Of a stretch of DNA of 7,939 nucleotides, positions 1 to 6,165 are shown piece by piece. The translations under genes and the position numbers were made by a program. Origin of the DNA: Bacillota bacterium (GTDB lineage Bacteria; Bacillota; Clostridia; Lachnospirales; Lachnospiraceae); assembly GCA_023424995.1 (NCBI GenBank), contig JAFADH010000013.1, forward strand, positions 1 to 7,939, in the 5' to 3' direction. The notes under the pieces were generated by a model that saw nothing but the letters and a program-made list of their open reading frames with translations, was not told the DNA's origin and made no database searches. Within the stretch, counting starts at the first letter, position 1; every line of letters begins with the position of its first letter.

Positions 1-10
1 AAAGCTTCTT

Positions 11-29
11 AAAAGCGGGTAACGCTTTT
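11..29 (-). terminator. Possible weak terminator after the lytic transglycosylase gene
   Basis: A 7-bp perfect inverted repeat (AAAAGCG at 11-17 with CGCTTTT at 23-29, 5-nt loop) lies about 27 bp past the stop codon of the transglycosylase gene. Read on the minus strand, the 3' arm ends in TTTT, but no further T-run follows before the window edge. It could be a modest intrinsic terminator or merely a hairpin. The rest of positions 1-55 shows nothing else recognisable. Confidence 0.3.
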
Positions 30-55
30 GCGGAAAGTATAATTTACCTTACAAA

Positions 56-757
56 TCATACCTGCTCCTCTTTTTCTTCTTCATTATACAGGAACAGATC
101 AAGAAATTTAATATAATCATCGTACGAGAACAGCTCACTTAATATGCTCGTATTCGATCCGGAAGCTGAACTATTTGTGATAAAGGCCGCCAGATTCCTT
201 TGTACCGGAGGTACCGTCAGCAAAACCGTCCTGTTCTGCTCCGCACTCACGGCATTATCCGTAATATTCACATTTCCTTGTCCGTAATACCCCATTACCT
301 TTTTCACATAATTCCGGGTTTCCTCGAACGGCGGAATTCCATTATATTTTGCCACATTACCGCTTCCTGCGTTATAAGCTGCAAGTGCCAGAGAGGTATC
401 CCCTTCGTATTTCTTAAGAAGACCGGCTATGTATTTTGCTCCGCCCATGATATTCTGCTCCGCATCGAAGGAGTCCGTAACTCCTAATTCTTTGGCCGTA
501 GCGGGCATTAACTGCATCACACCCTGCGCTCCGCATCTGGATACCGCCTTGGAATTAAAATTAGATTCCGCCTTACCGATTGCCTTTAACAAATCTACCG
601 GAATATTATATTGATCGGCAGCCTGCTGAAAGATCTCATCCATGCTTTTTGTCTCGCCCAGATATGTTGAGAACTCATTGCCGGAGGTTTTTCTGACAGT
701 GCCCGAATTATATGTATTTCTGTTATCTACATTGGATATCCTTGATACTTCCTGCAT
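56..757 (-). CDS. SLT-domain lytic transglycosylase without signal peptide
   Basis: 233-residue protein predicted to cleave the MurNAc-GlcNAc bond of peptidoglycan with formation of 1,6-anhydroMurNAc. The SLT (GH23, goose-lysozyme-like) domain spans about residues 38-155. Visible motifs are KAESNFN with the likely catalytic Glu64, GAQGVMQLMPATA (77-87), the conserved N-I-G-K-Y-type helix (102-110) and AAYNAGSGNV (126-135). Residues 1-37 are polar and low in hydrophobicity, with no signal peptide or TM segment. The C-terminus (160-233) is variable and ends in a Glu-rich tail. Stand-alone leaderless SLT proteins of this type occur in clostridial and Bacillus flagellar contexts (established for the family), so export through the flagellar apparatus or by a non-classical route is an inference. 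The ATG at 757 has only a weak, distant SD (AAAGG, 13-nt spacing). A four-codon reading frame (MKGM, 764-778) ends just upstream and could couple initiation. The gene lies alone behind a 395-bp leader region. Confidence 0.88.
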   Translation of the reverse strand: MQEVSRISNVDNRNTYNSGTVRKTSGNEFSTYLGETKSMDEIFQQAADQYNIPVDLLKAIGKAESNFNSKAVSRCGAQGVMQLMPATAKELGVTDSFDAEQNIMGGAKYIAGLLKKYEGDTSLALAAYNAGSGNVAKYNGIPPFEETRNYVKKVMGYYGQGNVNITDNAVSAEQNRTVLLTVPPVQRNLAAFITNSSASGSNTSILSELFSYDDYIKFLDLFLYNEEEKEEQV

Positions 758-806
758 ATCATTTCACATGCCTTTCATGGTTTATTATTACAGAAACATA
801 ATACAT

Positions 807-990
807 GTTCCCGCAATCGGGATTCACAACGCAAAAGCTGCGACTTATTATGGGAAGATAAAGTACATCTGTCCATAACTTATATTATCGGAACAAAACC
901 CTGTTCCAATAATCGAGATGCACGGCGCAAAAAACTGCGCCTTTTATCGAAAGCTATAAGGCAGCTTCCGATAACTTATATTTTCCGAAT
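807..990. repeat. Imperfect tandem repeat, two copies of about 88 bp (period 96)
   Basis: Copy A (807-894) and copy B (903-990) align end to end at a 96-bp offset with small compensating indels. By eye identity is roughly 60-70%. The best conserved blocks are GTTCC at the left end, AATCG-GAT-CAC, GCAAAA-CTGCG, and ATAACTTATATT near the right end (875-886 and 971-982). Each copy carries the same order of structures: a short GC-rich hairpin followed by a longer stem ending in the conserved ATAACTTATATT. The copies do not encode a protein and are not CRISPR-like. The family is not one I recognise by name. Confidence 0.65.
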
Positions 991-1011
991 ACATTCATAT
1001 TGTGTATCGGA
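810..1011 (-). other. Array of seven consecutive hairpins in the transglycosylase leader (possible structured RNA)
   Basis: Non-overlapping inverted repeats fill this stretch: 810-813/818-821 (CCCG/CGGG), 830-833/839-842 (CGCA/TGCG), 848-853/873-878 with an inner 856-859/867-870 stem, 884-894/903-913 (11 bp), 924-929/936-941 (GGCGCA/TGCGCC), 944-955/963-974 (12 bp), and 984-993/1003-1011 (one bulge). The motif TTCCGATAA or its complement recurs in three of them. The only mismatches in the 11- and 12-bp stems (C889-A908 and A950-C968) become G-U wobbles on the minus-strand RNA but A-C clashes on the plus strand. This points to minus-strand transcription, the same sense as the flanking genes. 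No match to a riboswitch class I know, including c-di-GMP-I, was seen. A mobile palindromic repeat is an alternative. Confidence 0.6.
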
Positions 1012-1031
1012 CATTCAAATGCCAAGCTTTA
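1004..1031 (-). promoter_or_regulatory. Possible sigma-28 (SigD/FliA)-type promoter for the transglycosylase gene
   Basis: On the minus strand TAAA (1031-1028) is followed after 16 nt by TCCGATAC (1011-1004). The Gram-positive flagellar sigma factor consensus is TAAA, about 15 nt, GCCGATAT, so 4/4 and 6/8 positions agree. The site lies between the upstream operon's terminator and the transglycosylase gene. Transcription would start near 997 and give a leader of roughly 240 nt containing most of the hairpin array. The -10 element is also one arm of the 984-1011 hairpin, so the match could be incidental to the repeat. Confidence 0.4.
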
Positions 1032-1070
1032 TAGTTTTTTATTATTTCCTTATTGAAAAATTATTTATGT

Positions 1071-1105
1071 GAAACAAAGTCCAAGCCGCACCTGCAGCCT
1101 GGACT
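1071..1105 (-). terminator. Rho-independent terminator of the GH3/HD-GYP operon
   Basis: On the minus strand AGTCCA-G-GCTGC, a four-base loop, GCGGC-T-TGGACT form a 12-bp stem that is continuous when G-U pairs are allowed. It is followed by TTGTTT. It starts about 48 bp after the stop codon at 1153. The plus strand would have A-C mismatches at the wobble positions, which supports the minus-strand assignment. Confidence 0.8.
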
Positions 1106-1152
1106 CATTTATAATACCATATTAATAAATACCCTGCTCTTGCGATTATTAA

Positions 1153-3678
1153 TTATGCCGGCTCTTCCTCATATACTTTGATCGTGCCGTTCTCAACCAG
1201 TTCTACGAAGATCCTTACCAGCTTGGGATCGAATTGGAGACCGGCCTGCTCTCTTAATACCTTAAGTGCCACATTGACGGATAAGGGCTTCTTATAAGGC
1301 CTCTCCGATATCATGGCATCAAAGGAGTCGGCGACGCACAGGATTCTTGCCGACAGGGGGATATCCTCCCCGGCAATCCGCCTCGGGTATCCGTTCCCGT
1401 CATAACGTTCATGATGTCCTATAACCGCAGGAATAACATAATCCAGGGAAGGCAGGTGCCTTATGATGCCGATGGAGCTTTCTACATGACCCTTCATGAT
1501 TTCATATTCTTCATCGGTTAATTTGCCCGGCTTGTTCAGAATATGCTCCGGAATACCGATCTTGCCGATATCGTGAAGCAGGGCGGCCTCCCGGATGATC
1601 TCTACCGTGTCTTCATTCAGTCCGTAGGCATAAGCAAGGGCTGTGGCATAATTCGCCACGCTCCTGGAATGGTTAAAGGTGTAGTGGTCCTTGGTATCAA
1701 TTGCGGCAGTAAGCGCATAGATCGTGGGAGCGTATTCAGAGTATATGTTCTCCCTGCGCCGGATGAATTCCTTGGTCTTCTTCTCGGTCCTTTGCTCCCT
1801 TCCGGTGTAAACCATAATGGCATTCTTACCGCTGTGCTTTACGGTATAGATCGCCATGTCCGCATTCTCGATCAATTGCTTCACATTGCTTGCCGCATAC
1901 GGAATAGAGCAGATTCCTCCGCTGACCGTAAGCATCTTAAGGGCATAATCCGATTCTCTCTTGTTCATGTTCAGAATCTGCTTTCGAATGCTCTCCGCCA
2001 GATTCTTAGCGGAGAACAGGTCATAGGACGGGAGTATAATAGCATACTCCTTACCGCTGTATCTGGCTACAAATCCGTTACTACCCACACTTGCGCTGAT
2101 AATCTTGGCGATATTCTGTAATGCGATATCGCCCTCTTTATTGCCGTACAGCTGATTGTACAGCTTAAAATCATCAATGTTCAGTATGATAAGCGCCAGG
2201 GAGCTGTCCTTATTCTTCTCATATTCCTGCTGGAGAACCTCATAAAAATATTTGCGGTTGAGTAAACCCGTCAATTCATCCGTGCGTGCTTCCATATAGA
2301 CCTTTTCAAATAATTTGGAATTTTTAACTGCAATGGAGCCGATGGAATTGACAGAATCCAGAAAACTGATATCTCTATAGGTGTAATTTACCTTCTTCTC
2401 TTTTTCAGAAAGGAGAATGATACCGATCATTCCGCTGTCGTCTCTTAAAGGTACGGCGCATTCCAATCCGATTTCCTGTAATTGTTTTTTTTCATTCTCC
2501 CACATGGACTTGTATTCCACGGTATGTTTGAAATCCTTCATCATAAGGCATTCATTATGATGATCCAGCCAGACAGCCAGAGGATTGTCGATTTTAATGC
2601 TGAACCGCTTTATATCCAGGGGACTTGCACTTCTTACTACTTCATAGCCCGTATTCTTTTTATCGGCGATACATATATACACCTTTTTTACCGCAATGGT
2701 TTTATGTATTACATCAGCCAGCTGTTCCAATATCTCATTCACATTAAGGCTTTTTGAGATATTCAAACTGAATTCCTTCAAGCTTTCCGCCTGCATTATT
2801 TCGTCCTTTATAAATATCATGTCAAAAAAGTGTCTCATGAAATAATAAATGAAGGCGATCGATGCCGTGAATAACACGGCGATCAGCAATATCATATTCT
2901 CCGATGATATGATATAATGTTTTGCAATAAATTTATTAAGAGGACTTATAAGATAGAAGAAGGTAAGGAAAGAAAGAGCGATCGTAATTACATAGCAGCT
3001 GCCTCTGGAGATCAGCGGTTTTAACCGGAACAAATTCTTCTTATACAATGCGTAAAACATTAAGAAGCCGTTCAATATACCGGACAGGACATCAACGGGA
3101 AATCCCCTGAATACCGGCAGCATAATGCCTATATGTCCTGCAAAAAGGATTACTACTCCTATGATGATGGGCGTAAACTGCTTCTTCGCAATCGCATTTT
3201 TTTTACCGTATCTTGACAGTATCGGCAGCATATTTAAAGCAATAGCTACGCAGACCGCAAATAATACATAGGCTGTCCAATTATATTCATATACAAATAC
3301 AGCTTCTCCATTAATTAAGTTAACTGTCGGGGCTTTTTGAAAGAAGCCGAATAATATGTTGGAAATATTGATTCCTATAACCACCAATAACCAGATTCTC
3401 TCGCTCAGCTTATTCTTTATATCTGCGAACTTGCCGACAAAATATAAAAAGGAGAAGGGCAATAAAGTTAATCCCAGAATAGATACGTCATACCAAAACT
3501 TCAGGGAGGGCCATAATTGCATTCGCATACAGAAGGATCCGCCGGTCCATAATATAAGAGCCGCCAAAATAATCAAAAATGCATTTATGATGGGGTTCTT
3601 TTTTGATGCCATGAAAGCCAGAAACAAGAATCCGTAGCATAACAATGCAATGATCGCAATATATGCAAAATCACCCAT
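1153..3678 (-). CDS. Multi-TM receptor with GAF, degenerate GGDEF and HD-GYP c-di-GMP phosphodiesterase domains
   Basis: 841 residues. The N-terminal part has about seven TM helices (near 3-23, 30-48, 62-82, 96-115, 134-154, 168-188, 196-212), resembling the HisKA_7TM sensor region. Two further helices lie near 227-246 and 260-282. A GAF domain follows (about 305-455; AVPLRDDSGMIGIILLSE at 408-425). The GGDEF domain (about 465-625) begins with TDELTGLLNR (466-475), but its signature is SGKEY (541-545) instead of GG[D/E]EF, and the metal-ligand Asp of the D-x-D-x-F-K motif is Asn500. Both metal-ligand side chains known from PleD are thus missing, and no RxxD inhibitory site is present. The HD-GYP domain (about 645-835) is complete: H670, HDIGK from 702, H731, HHERYDGNGYP (755-765) and ADSFDA (783-788). 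Predicted net activity is therefore c-di-GMP hydrolysis, with GGDEF as a possible ligand-binding or regulatory domain. The ATG shares one base with the upstream TAA and has an excellent SD (GGAGGGAGG at 3687-3695, 8-nt spacing). Last gene of a three-gene operon. Confidence 0.93.
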   Translation of the reverse strand: MGDFAYIAIIALLCYGFLFLAFMASKKNPIINAFLIILAALILWTGGSFCMRMQLWPSLKFWYDVSILGLTLLPFSFLYFVGKFADIKNKLSERIWLLVVIGINISNILFGFFQKAPTVNLINGEAVFVYEYNWTAYVLFAVCVAIALNMLPILSRYGKKNAIAKKQFTPIIIGVVILFAGHIGIMLPVFRGFPVDVLSGILNGFLMFYALYKKNLFRLKPLISRGSCYVITIALSFLTFFYLISPLNKFIAKHYIISSENMILLIAVLFTASIAFIYYFMRHFFDMIFIKDEIMQAESLKEFSLNISKSLNVNEILEQLADVIHKTIAVKKVYICIADKKNTGYEVVRSASPLDIKRFSIKIDNPLAVWLDHHNECLMMKDFKHTVEYKSMWENEKKQLQEIGLECAVPLRDDSGMIGIILLSEKEKKVNYTYRDISFLDSVNSIGSIAVKNSKLFEKVYMEARTDELTGLLNRKYFYEVLQQEYEKNKDSSLALIILNIDDFKLYNQLYGNKEGDIALQNIAKIISASVGSNGFVARYSGKEYAIILPSYDLFSAKNLAESIRKQILNMNKRESDYALKMLTVSGGICSIPYAASNVKQLIENADMAIYTVKHSGKNAIMVYTGREQRTEKKTKEFIRRRENIYSEYAPTIYALTAAIDTKDHYTFNHSRSVANYATALAYAYGLNEDTVEIIREAALLHDIGKIGIPEHILNKPGKLTDEEYEIMKGHVESSIGIIRHLPSLDYVIPAVIGHHERYDGNGYPRRIAGEDIPLSARILCVADSFDAMISERPYKKPLSVNVALKVLREQAGLQFDPKLVRIFVELVENGTIKVYEEEPA

Positions 3679-5327
3679 TATATATTCCTCCCTCCGATCA
3701 GCTTAAAGTCTTTATTTTCAAATCGCAGCAGTTCCGAGATCTCATAGGCGGACGGATTGAAACGCTTTATATTCTTACCCTTCTGGTGTTCATAGCCTTC
3801 AAAGGTTCCGCATTTCAAAATAGTGATTTCCAGAGGGTCCATACCTAATATCCGCTTCAGATCTTTATAATCCTGATCGATATATTTAAAATAAATGGAT
3901 AGATGTTCTTTTAATATCTCCTTGCTTACGGCAAGATTCATGATATCTTCACTCTTCATCTCAACATAAAGATGCATGACAGGCCTGTTCTGCTTATTAA
4001 ATTCTTTAACGGCGATCCACTGTTCAATGGGCAGCCCTGATATATCAATCACATCCTGCACCATATGCTCATTAATACGGGTAAAGCCTGCGATATCTAT
4101 GATCGTGGGGACACGGTCGATATATTTGAATCTGGGAATCCGGGTCTGATCCTCCTGGCTCTCAAGCCCCACACACTGGTATACGTCCCCTACCCGGTAG
4201 CGTACGAACGCACCGCCCTTCAGGACTGTGATTACCAGCTCGTATTTCTCACCGGGAGCCACTTCATTCATCAGATATGTATTGGGCTGGTAGGTTTCAT
4301 CCTGTAGGCTCTTATACATCTCTTCTTCCGGTACAAATTCATAAAAACAGCTGTCCGGGAAGAAGTACAGCCCGTTGCGGTTCCAGGTCTCGGATCCGAT
4401 GCATGCGGGTTCCGTTCCGGCGAATACTTCCATGGGACGTATCCCCCACAGCTCCTCCAGATCATCCTTATAACACTGGTTGTCCGTTCCCGCCACCATT
4501 AATCCTTTTAATTTAAAGATATCCTTTGGTTTCAGCGGACGTTCCTCTTTTTTGCAGCGGTATTTTGCCATGACCAGGCGGAACAGCATCTTGGGTGAAT
4601 AGCTGAACAACCCACCTGTTTTTGCTTTATCCTCGGATTTATTCGATGAACCTTTAGAGGAGGATATTAAATTAGTACTTATAAAATATGTAACGCTTCC
4701 TAAACCGAAGAACAAATCAATTCCCTTCCTCAGTCCAAGCTTGAAGCCCAGCTTATTGCGTTCTCCGAAAGACATCTTCTCGGCTTCCTTCACCGGAGGA
4801 AGATATTCTATACTGATTTCTTCATTCAGCAATAAGGGAAGTAAACCGGTGGCATAAGGCAGGGGCGCCAGGCCGTAAAGCATCTTATCGGTGGCTTTTA
4901 CATTAAATTTGCCTTTTTTCAGACTGGTGGAAAGCATCAGGCAGGCCAGGACATTATTCCGGTAAGTATCCAGCATGCTCTGGGTATAAGGAGCAACCTT
5001 GATAGGATGCTTTCCTCCTTCCCAGGTGGTCTGTATCCAGATGACAGGATAGTCCGGCAGCATATCACCCTTCTTCTGCAGTAATATATCGGCATAATCG
5101 CCGTAGGTCGTTAAGGGAACCATCTGACGGAACTCTTCGATTGTCTTGGGACGTTTTCCTTTTAACAGCAGCTTACCGAGCTCACACTCGCTCCAGATGG
5201 CTATCTGCTCAGACATCAGACGGTATTGGATATTCATGTAGGAATTCATATCAAGATCTAAAAACCCGCAATATTCCTGCCATATTTTATCCTGCTGCTT
5301 CTTCTTCAGCTTCTCTTCAAACTTCAT
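3678..5327 (-). CDS. GH3-family acyl-adenylate-forming enzyme (putative acyl-amido synthetase)
   Basis: About 549 residues, cytosolic, a usual size for GH3 proteins. GH3 enzymes adenylate a carboxylic acid with ATP and usually pass the acyl group to an amino acid amine; plant members conjugate auxin and jasmonate. Seen here: FAGTEPACIGS (302-312), equivalent to the YxSSE motif; FYEFVPEEE (328-336); YELVITVLKGGAFVRYRVGD (362-381), the most diagnostic block; and a C-terminal GTFEGYEHQKGKNIKRF (507-523), corresponding to the GTF...QxKxPR region. The phosphate-loop motif is unusual: TTWEGGK (100-106) replaces the common SGTTxGxxK. The start is placed at 5327, where ATG overlaps the upstream TGA (ATGA). 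A strong SD (AGGGGAGG, 5348-5341) precedes it, though at a long 13-nt spacing. A farther in-frame ATG at 5366 has no SD and would overlap the upstream gene by 43 bp. Substrate is unknown. The neighbours suggest a role in making or inactivating a small carboxylated molecule (inference). Confidence 0.85.
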   Translation of the reverse strand: MKFEEKLKKKQQDKIWQEYCGFLDLDMNSYMNIQYRLMSEQIAIWSECELGKLLLKGKRPKTIEEFRQMVPLTTYGDYADILLQKKGDMLPDYPVIWIQTTWEGGKHPIKVAPYTQSMLDTYRNNVLACLMLSTSLKKGKFNVKATDKMLYGLAPLPYATGLLPLLLNEEISIEYLPPVKEAEKMSFGERNKLGFKLGLRKGIDLFFGLGSVTYFISTNLISSSKGSSNKSEDKAKTGGLFSYSPKMLFRLVMAKYRCKKEERPLKPKDIFKLKGLMVAGTDNQCYKDDLEELWGIRPMEVFAGTEPACIGSETWNRNGLYFFPDSCFYEFVPEEEMYKSLQDETYQPNTYLMNEVAPGEKYELVITVLKGGAFVRYRVGDVYQCVGLESQEDQTRIPRFKYIDRVPTIIDIAGFTRINEHMVQDVIDISGLPIEQWIAVKEFNKQNRPVMHLYVEMKSEDIMNLAVSKEILKEHLSIYFKYIDQDYKDLKRILGMDPLEITILKCGTFEGYEHQKGKNIKRFNPSAYEISELLRFENKDFKLIGGRNI

Positions 5328-5908
5328 ATCTTTGTATCTTCCTCCCCTTTTAATGTCTTTATACAACGCTTTATGCTGTTATAATTCGGAATCAAAAACG
5401 GAGTCTCCGTCCTGTATTGCTCATAATCCTCAAAGCTCTTAACAAATGTCCACCTGTCCTGAATAATGATATAGATAACATTCAGGAGACTGAATACTGC
5501 GGCCGCAGCTTTAAGTAACGGGATGTTAAGCGCAAATCCAAGGGTTATATAAAATCCGGCAAACCATAATACGCCCGGGTGCCTGCATAAGGCATAGACA
5601 CCGGTCCGGCACACCTTTCCGGCATGGTCTGTCTCTATGTAAGTGCTTTGAAACGGTATTGCAAAAAACAGGGTATAAATCAAAAATATGAAAAATATAA
5701 TTGCCGGGAAGCCAAATAAGGTTGTCCTCAGCAGATCTATCCGCATCTCATTCACACAGGATATTACGATACCCGCCGTAGCAGCCGCCAGGAGGACTAT
5801 CCCCAGGAAAAAGCAGCTTTTCAGAAGCTTGTTCCTGAATATAATACTATTAATATCATAAAGAAGAAAGAGTAAAAATGCAAGGAATCCGATAAAAAGA
5901 TAAATCAT
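5324..5908 (-). CDS. ICMT/PEMT-like integral membrane methyltransferase
   Basis: 194 residues with five likely TM helices (about 2-17, 31-51, 65-85, 112-130, 133-150). After TM3 comes TGVYALCRHPGVLWFAGF (102-119), matching the G-x-Y-xx-x-RHP signature shared by isoprenylcysteine carboxyl methyltransferases, phospholipid methyltransferases and NnrU-like proteins. The C-terminal FEDYEQYRTETPFLIP (159-174) is the usual Y-xx-Y...P-x-x-IP ending. Such enzymes use SAM at the membrane face; the substrate here cannot be told and could be a carboxylate or a lipid head group. The start at 5908 is chosen because GGGAGA (5923-5918) lies 10 nt upstream. An in-frame GTG at 5953 lacks an SD and overlaps the likely -10 element. 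Its TGA overlaps the GH3 start as ATGA, implying translational coupling. First gene of the operon. Confidence 0.78.
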   Translation of the reverse strand: MIYLFIGFLAFLLFLLYDINSIIFRNKLLKSCFFLGIVLLAAATAGIVISCVNEMRIDLLRTTLFGFPAIIFFIFLIYTLFFAIPFQSTYIETDHAGKVCRTGVYALCRHPGVLWFAGFYITLGFALNIPLLKAAAAVFSLLNVIYIIIQDRWTFVKSFEDYEQYRTETPFLIPNYNSIKRCIKTLKGEEDTKI

Positions 5909-5917
5909 TCGAAAAAT

Positions 5918-5923
5918 TCTCCC
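5918..5923 (-). promoter_or_regulatory. Ribosome binding site that decides the methyltransferase start
   Basis: GGGAGA on the minus strand lies 10 nt before the ATG at 5908. It is the only good SD near the possible starts and favours 5908 over the GTG at 5953. Confidence 0.65.
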
Positions 5924-5943
5924 ATAAACAGTGTCCAAGTTTA

Positions 5944-5972
5944 ATATTAACACATTTGTTGATTTATTCCAA
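5944..5972 (-). promoter_or_regulatory. Candidate sigma-A promoter of the methyltransferase-GH3-HD-GYP operon
   Basis: On the minus strand TTGGAA (5972-5967) and TAATAT (5949-5944) are separated by exactly 17 nt. Each hexamer agrees with consensus at 4 of 6 positions. Transcription would begin near 5935-5938 and leave a leader of about 27-30 nt before the ATG at 5908. The site lies just after the terminator of the upstream L,D-transpeptidase gene, where a new promoter is expected. No operator-like palindrome was seen around it. Confidence 0.45.
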
Positions 5973-6050
5973 TAGGGATTTTACTTATTTTTTATAATTT
6001 TTCATCTATTTATGTATAAATTTCAATCTGACCGCATAATGGATCCATAT

Positions 6051-6091
6051 AAATTAAAAGGGGCATGAATACACTCTGCATTCATACCCCT
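6051..6091 (-). terminator. Rho-independent terminator of the L,D-transpeptidase gene
   Basis: AGGGG-x-ATGAAT (6059-6070) pairs with ATTCAT-x-CCCCT (6080-6091). On the minus strand the odd pair (positions 6064 and 6086) is a G-U, giving a 12-bp stem with a 9-nt loop followed by TTTTAATTT. It lies about 75 bp past the stop at 6166 and insulates that gene from the next operon. The plus strand lacks a comparable T-run. Confidence 0.88.
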
Positions 6092-6165
6092 GCCTGCTTG
6101 CCGGCCTTAAAAAGCTTTAAATTTCCAATTAAACTTTTCAGCTATCATTACCATGTTTTTCTTCT

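Noticed and set aside
764..778. Four-codon frame (MKGM) as a leader peptide gene for attenuation
   Set aside because: It is too short, has no biased amino-acid content, and four-codon frames are common by chance. It is kept only as a possible coupling element.
807..990. Short CRISPR array
   Set aside because: The copies are about 88 bp, only partly identical, nearly adjacent and self-complementary throughout. There are no unique spacers of regular size and no cas genes.
780..1060. c-di-GMP riboswitch upstream of the transglycosylase, given the c-di-GMP-related neighbour
   Set aside because: The conserved core strings of the GEMM-I class (such as GCAAACC and the GAAA tetraloop with receptor) are not present on the minus strand, and the hairpin order does not fit.
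1543..2121. 192-codon plus-strand open frame opposite the HD-GYP receptor
   Set aside because: It lies fully antisense to conserved GGDEF/HD-GYP coding sequence, has no recognisable domain, and is explained as a codon-bias shadow.
5328..5366. ATG at 5366 as the GH3 start
   Set aside because: No SD precedes it and it would overlap the upstream gene by 43 bp, whereas the ATG at 5327 gives a classic ATGA junction behind a strong SD.
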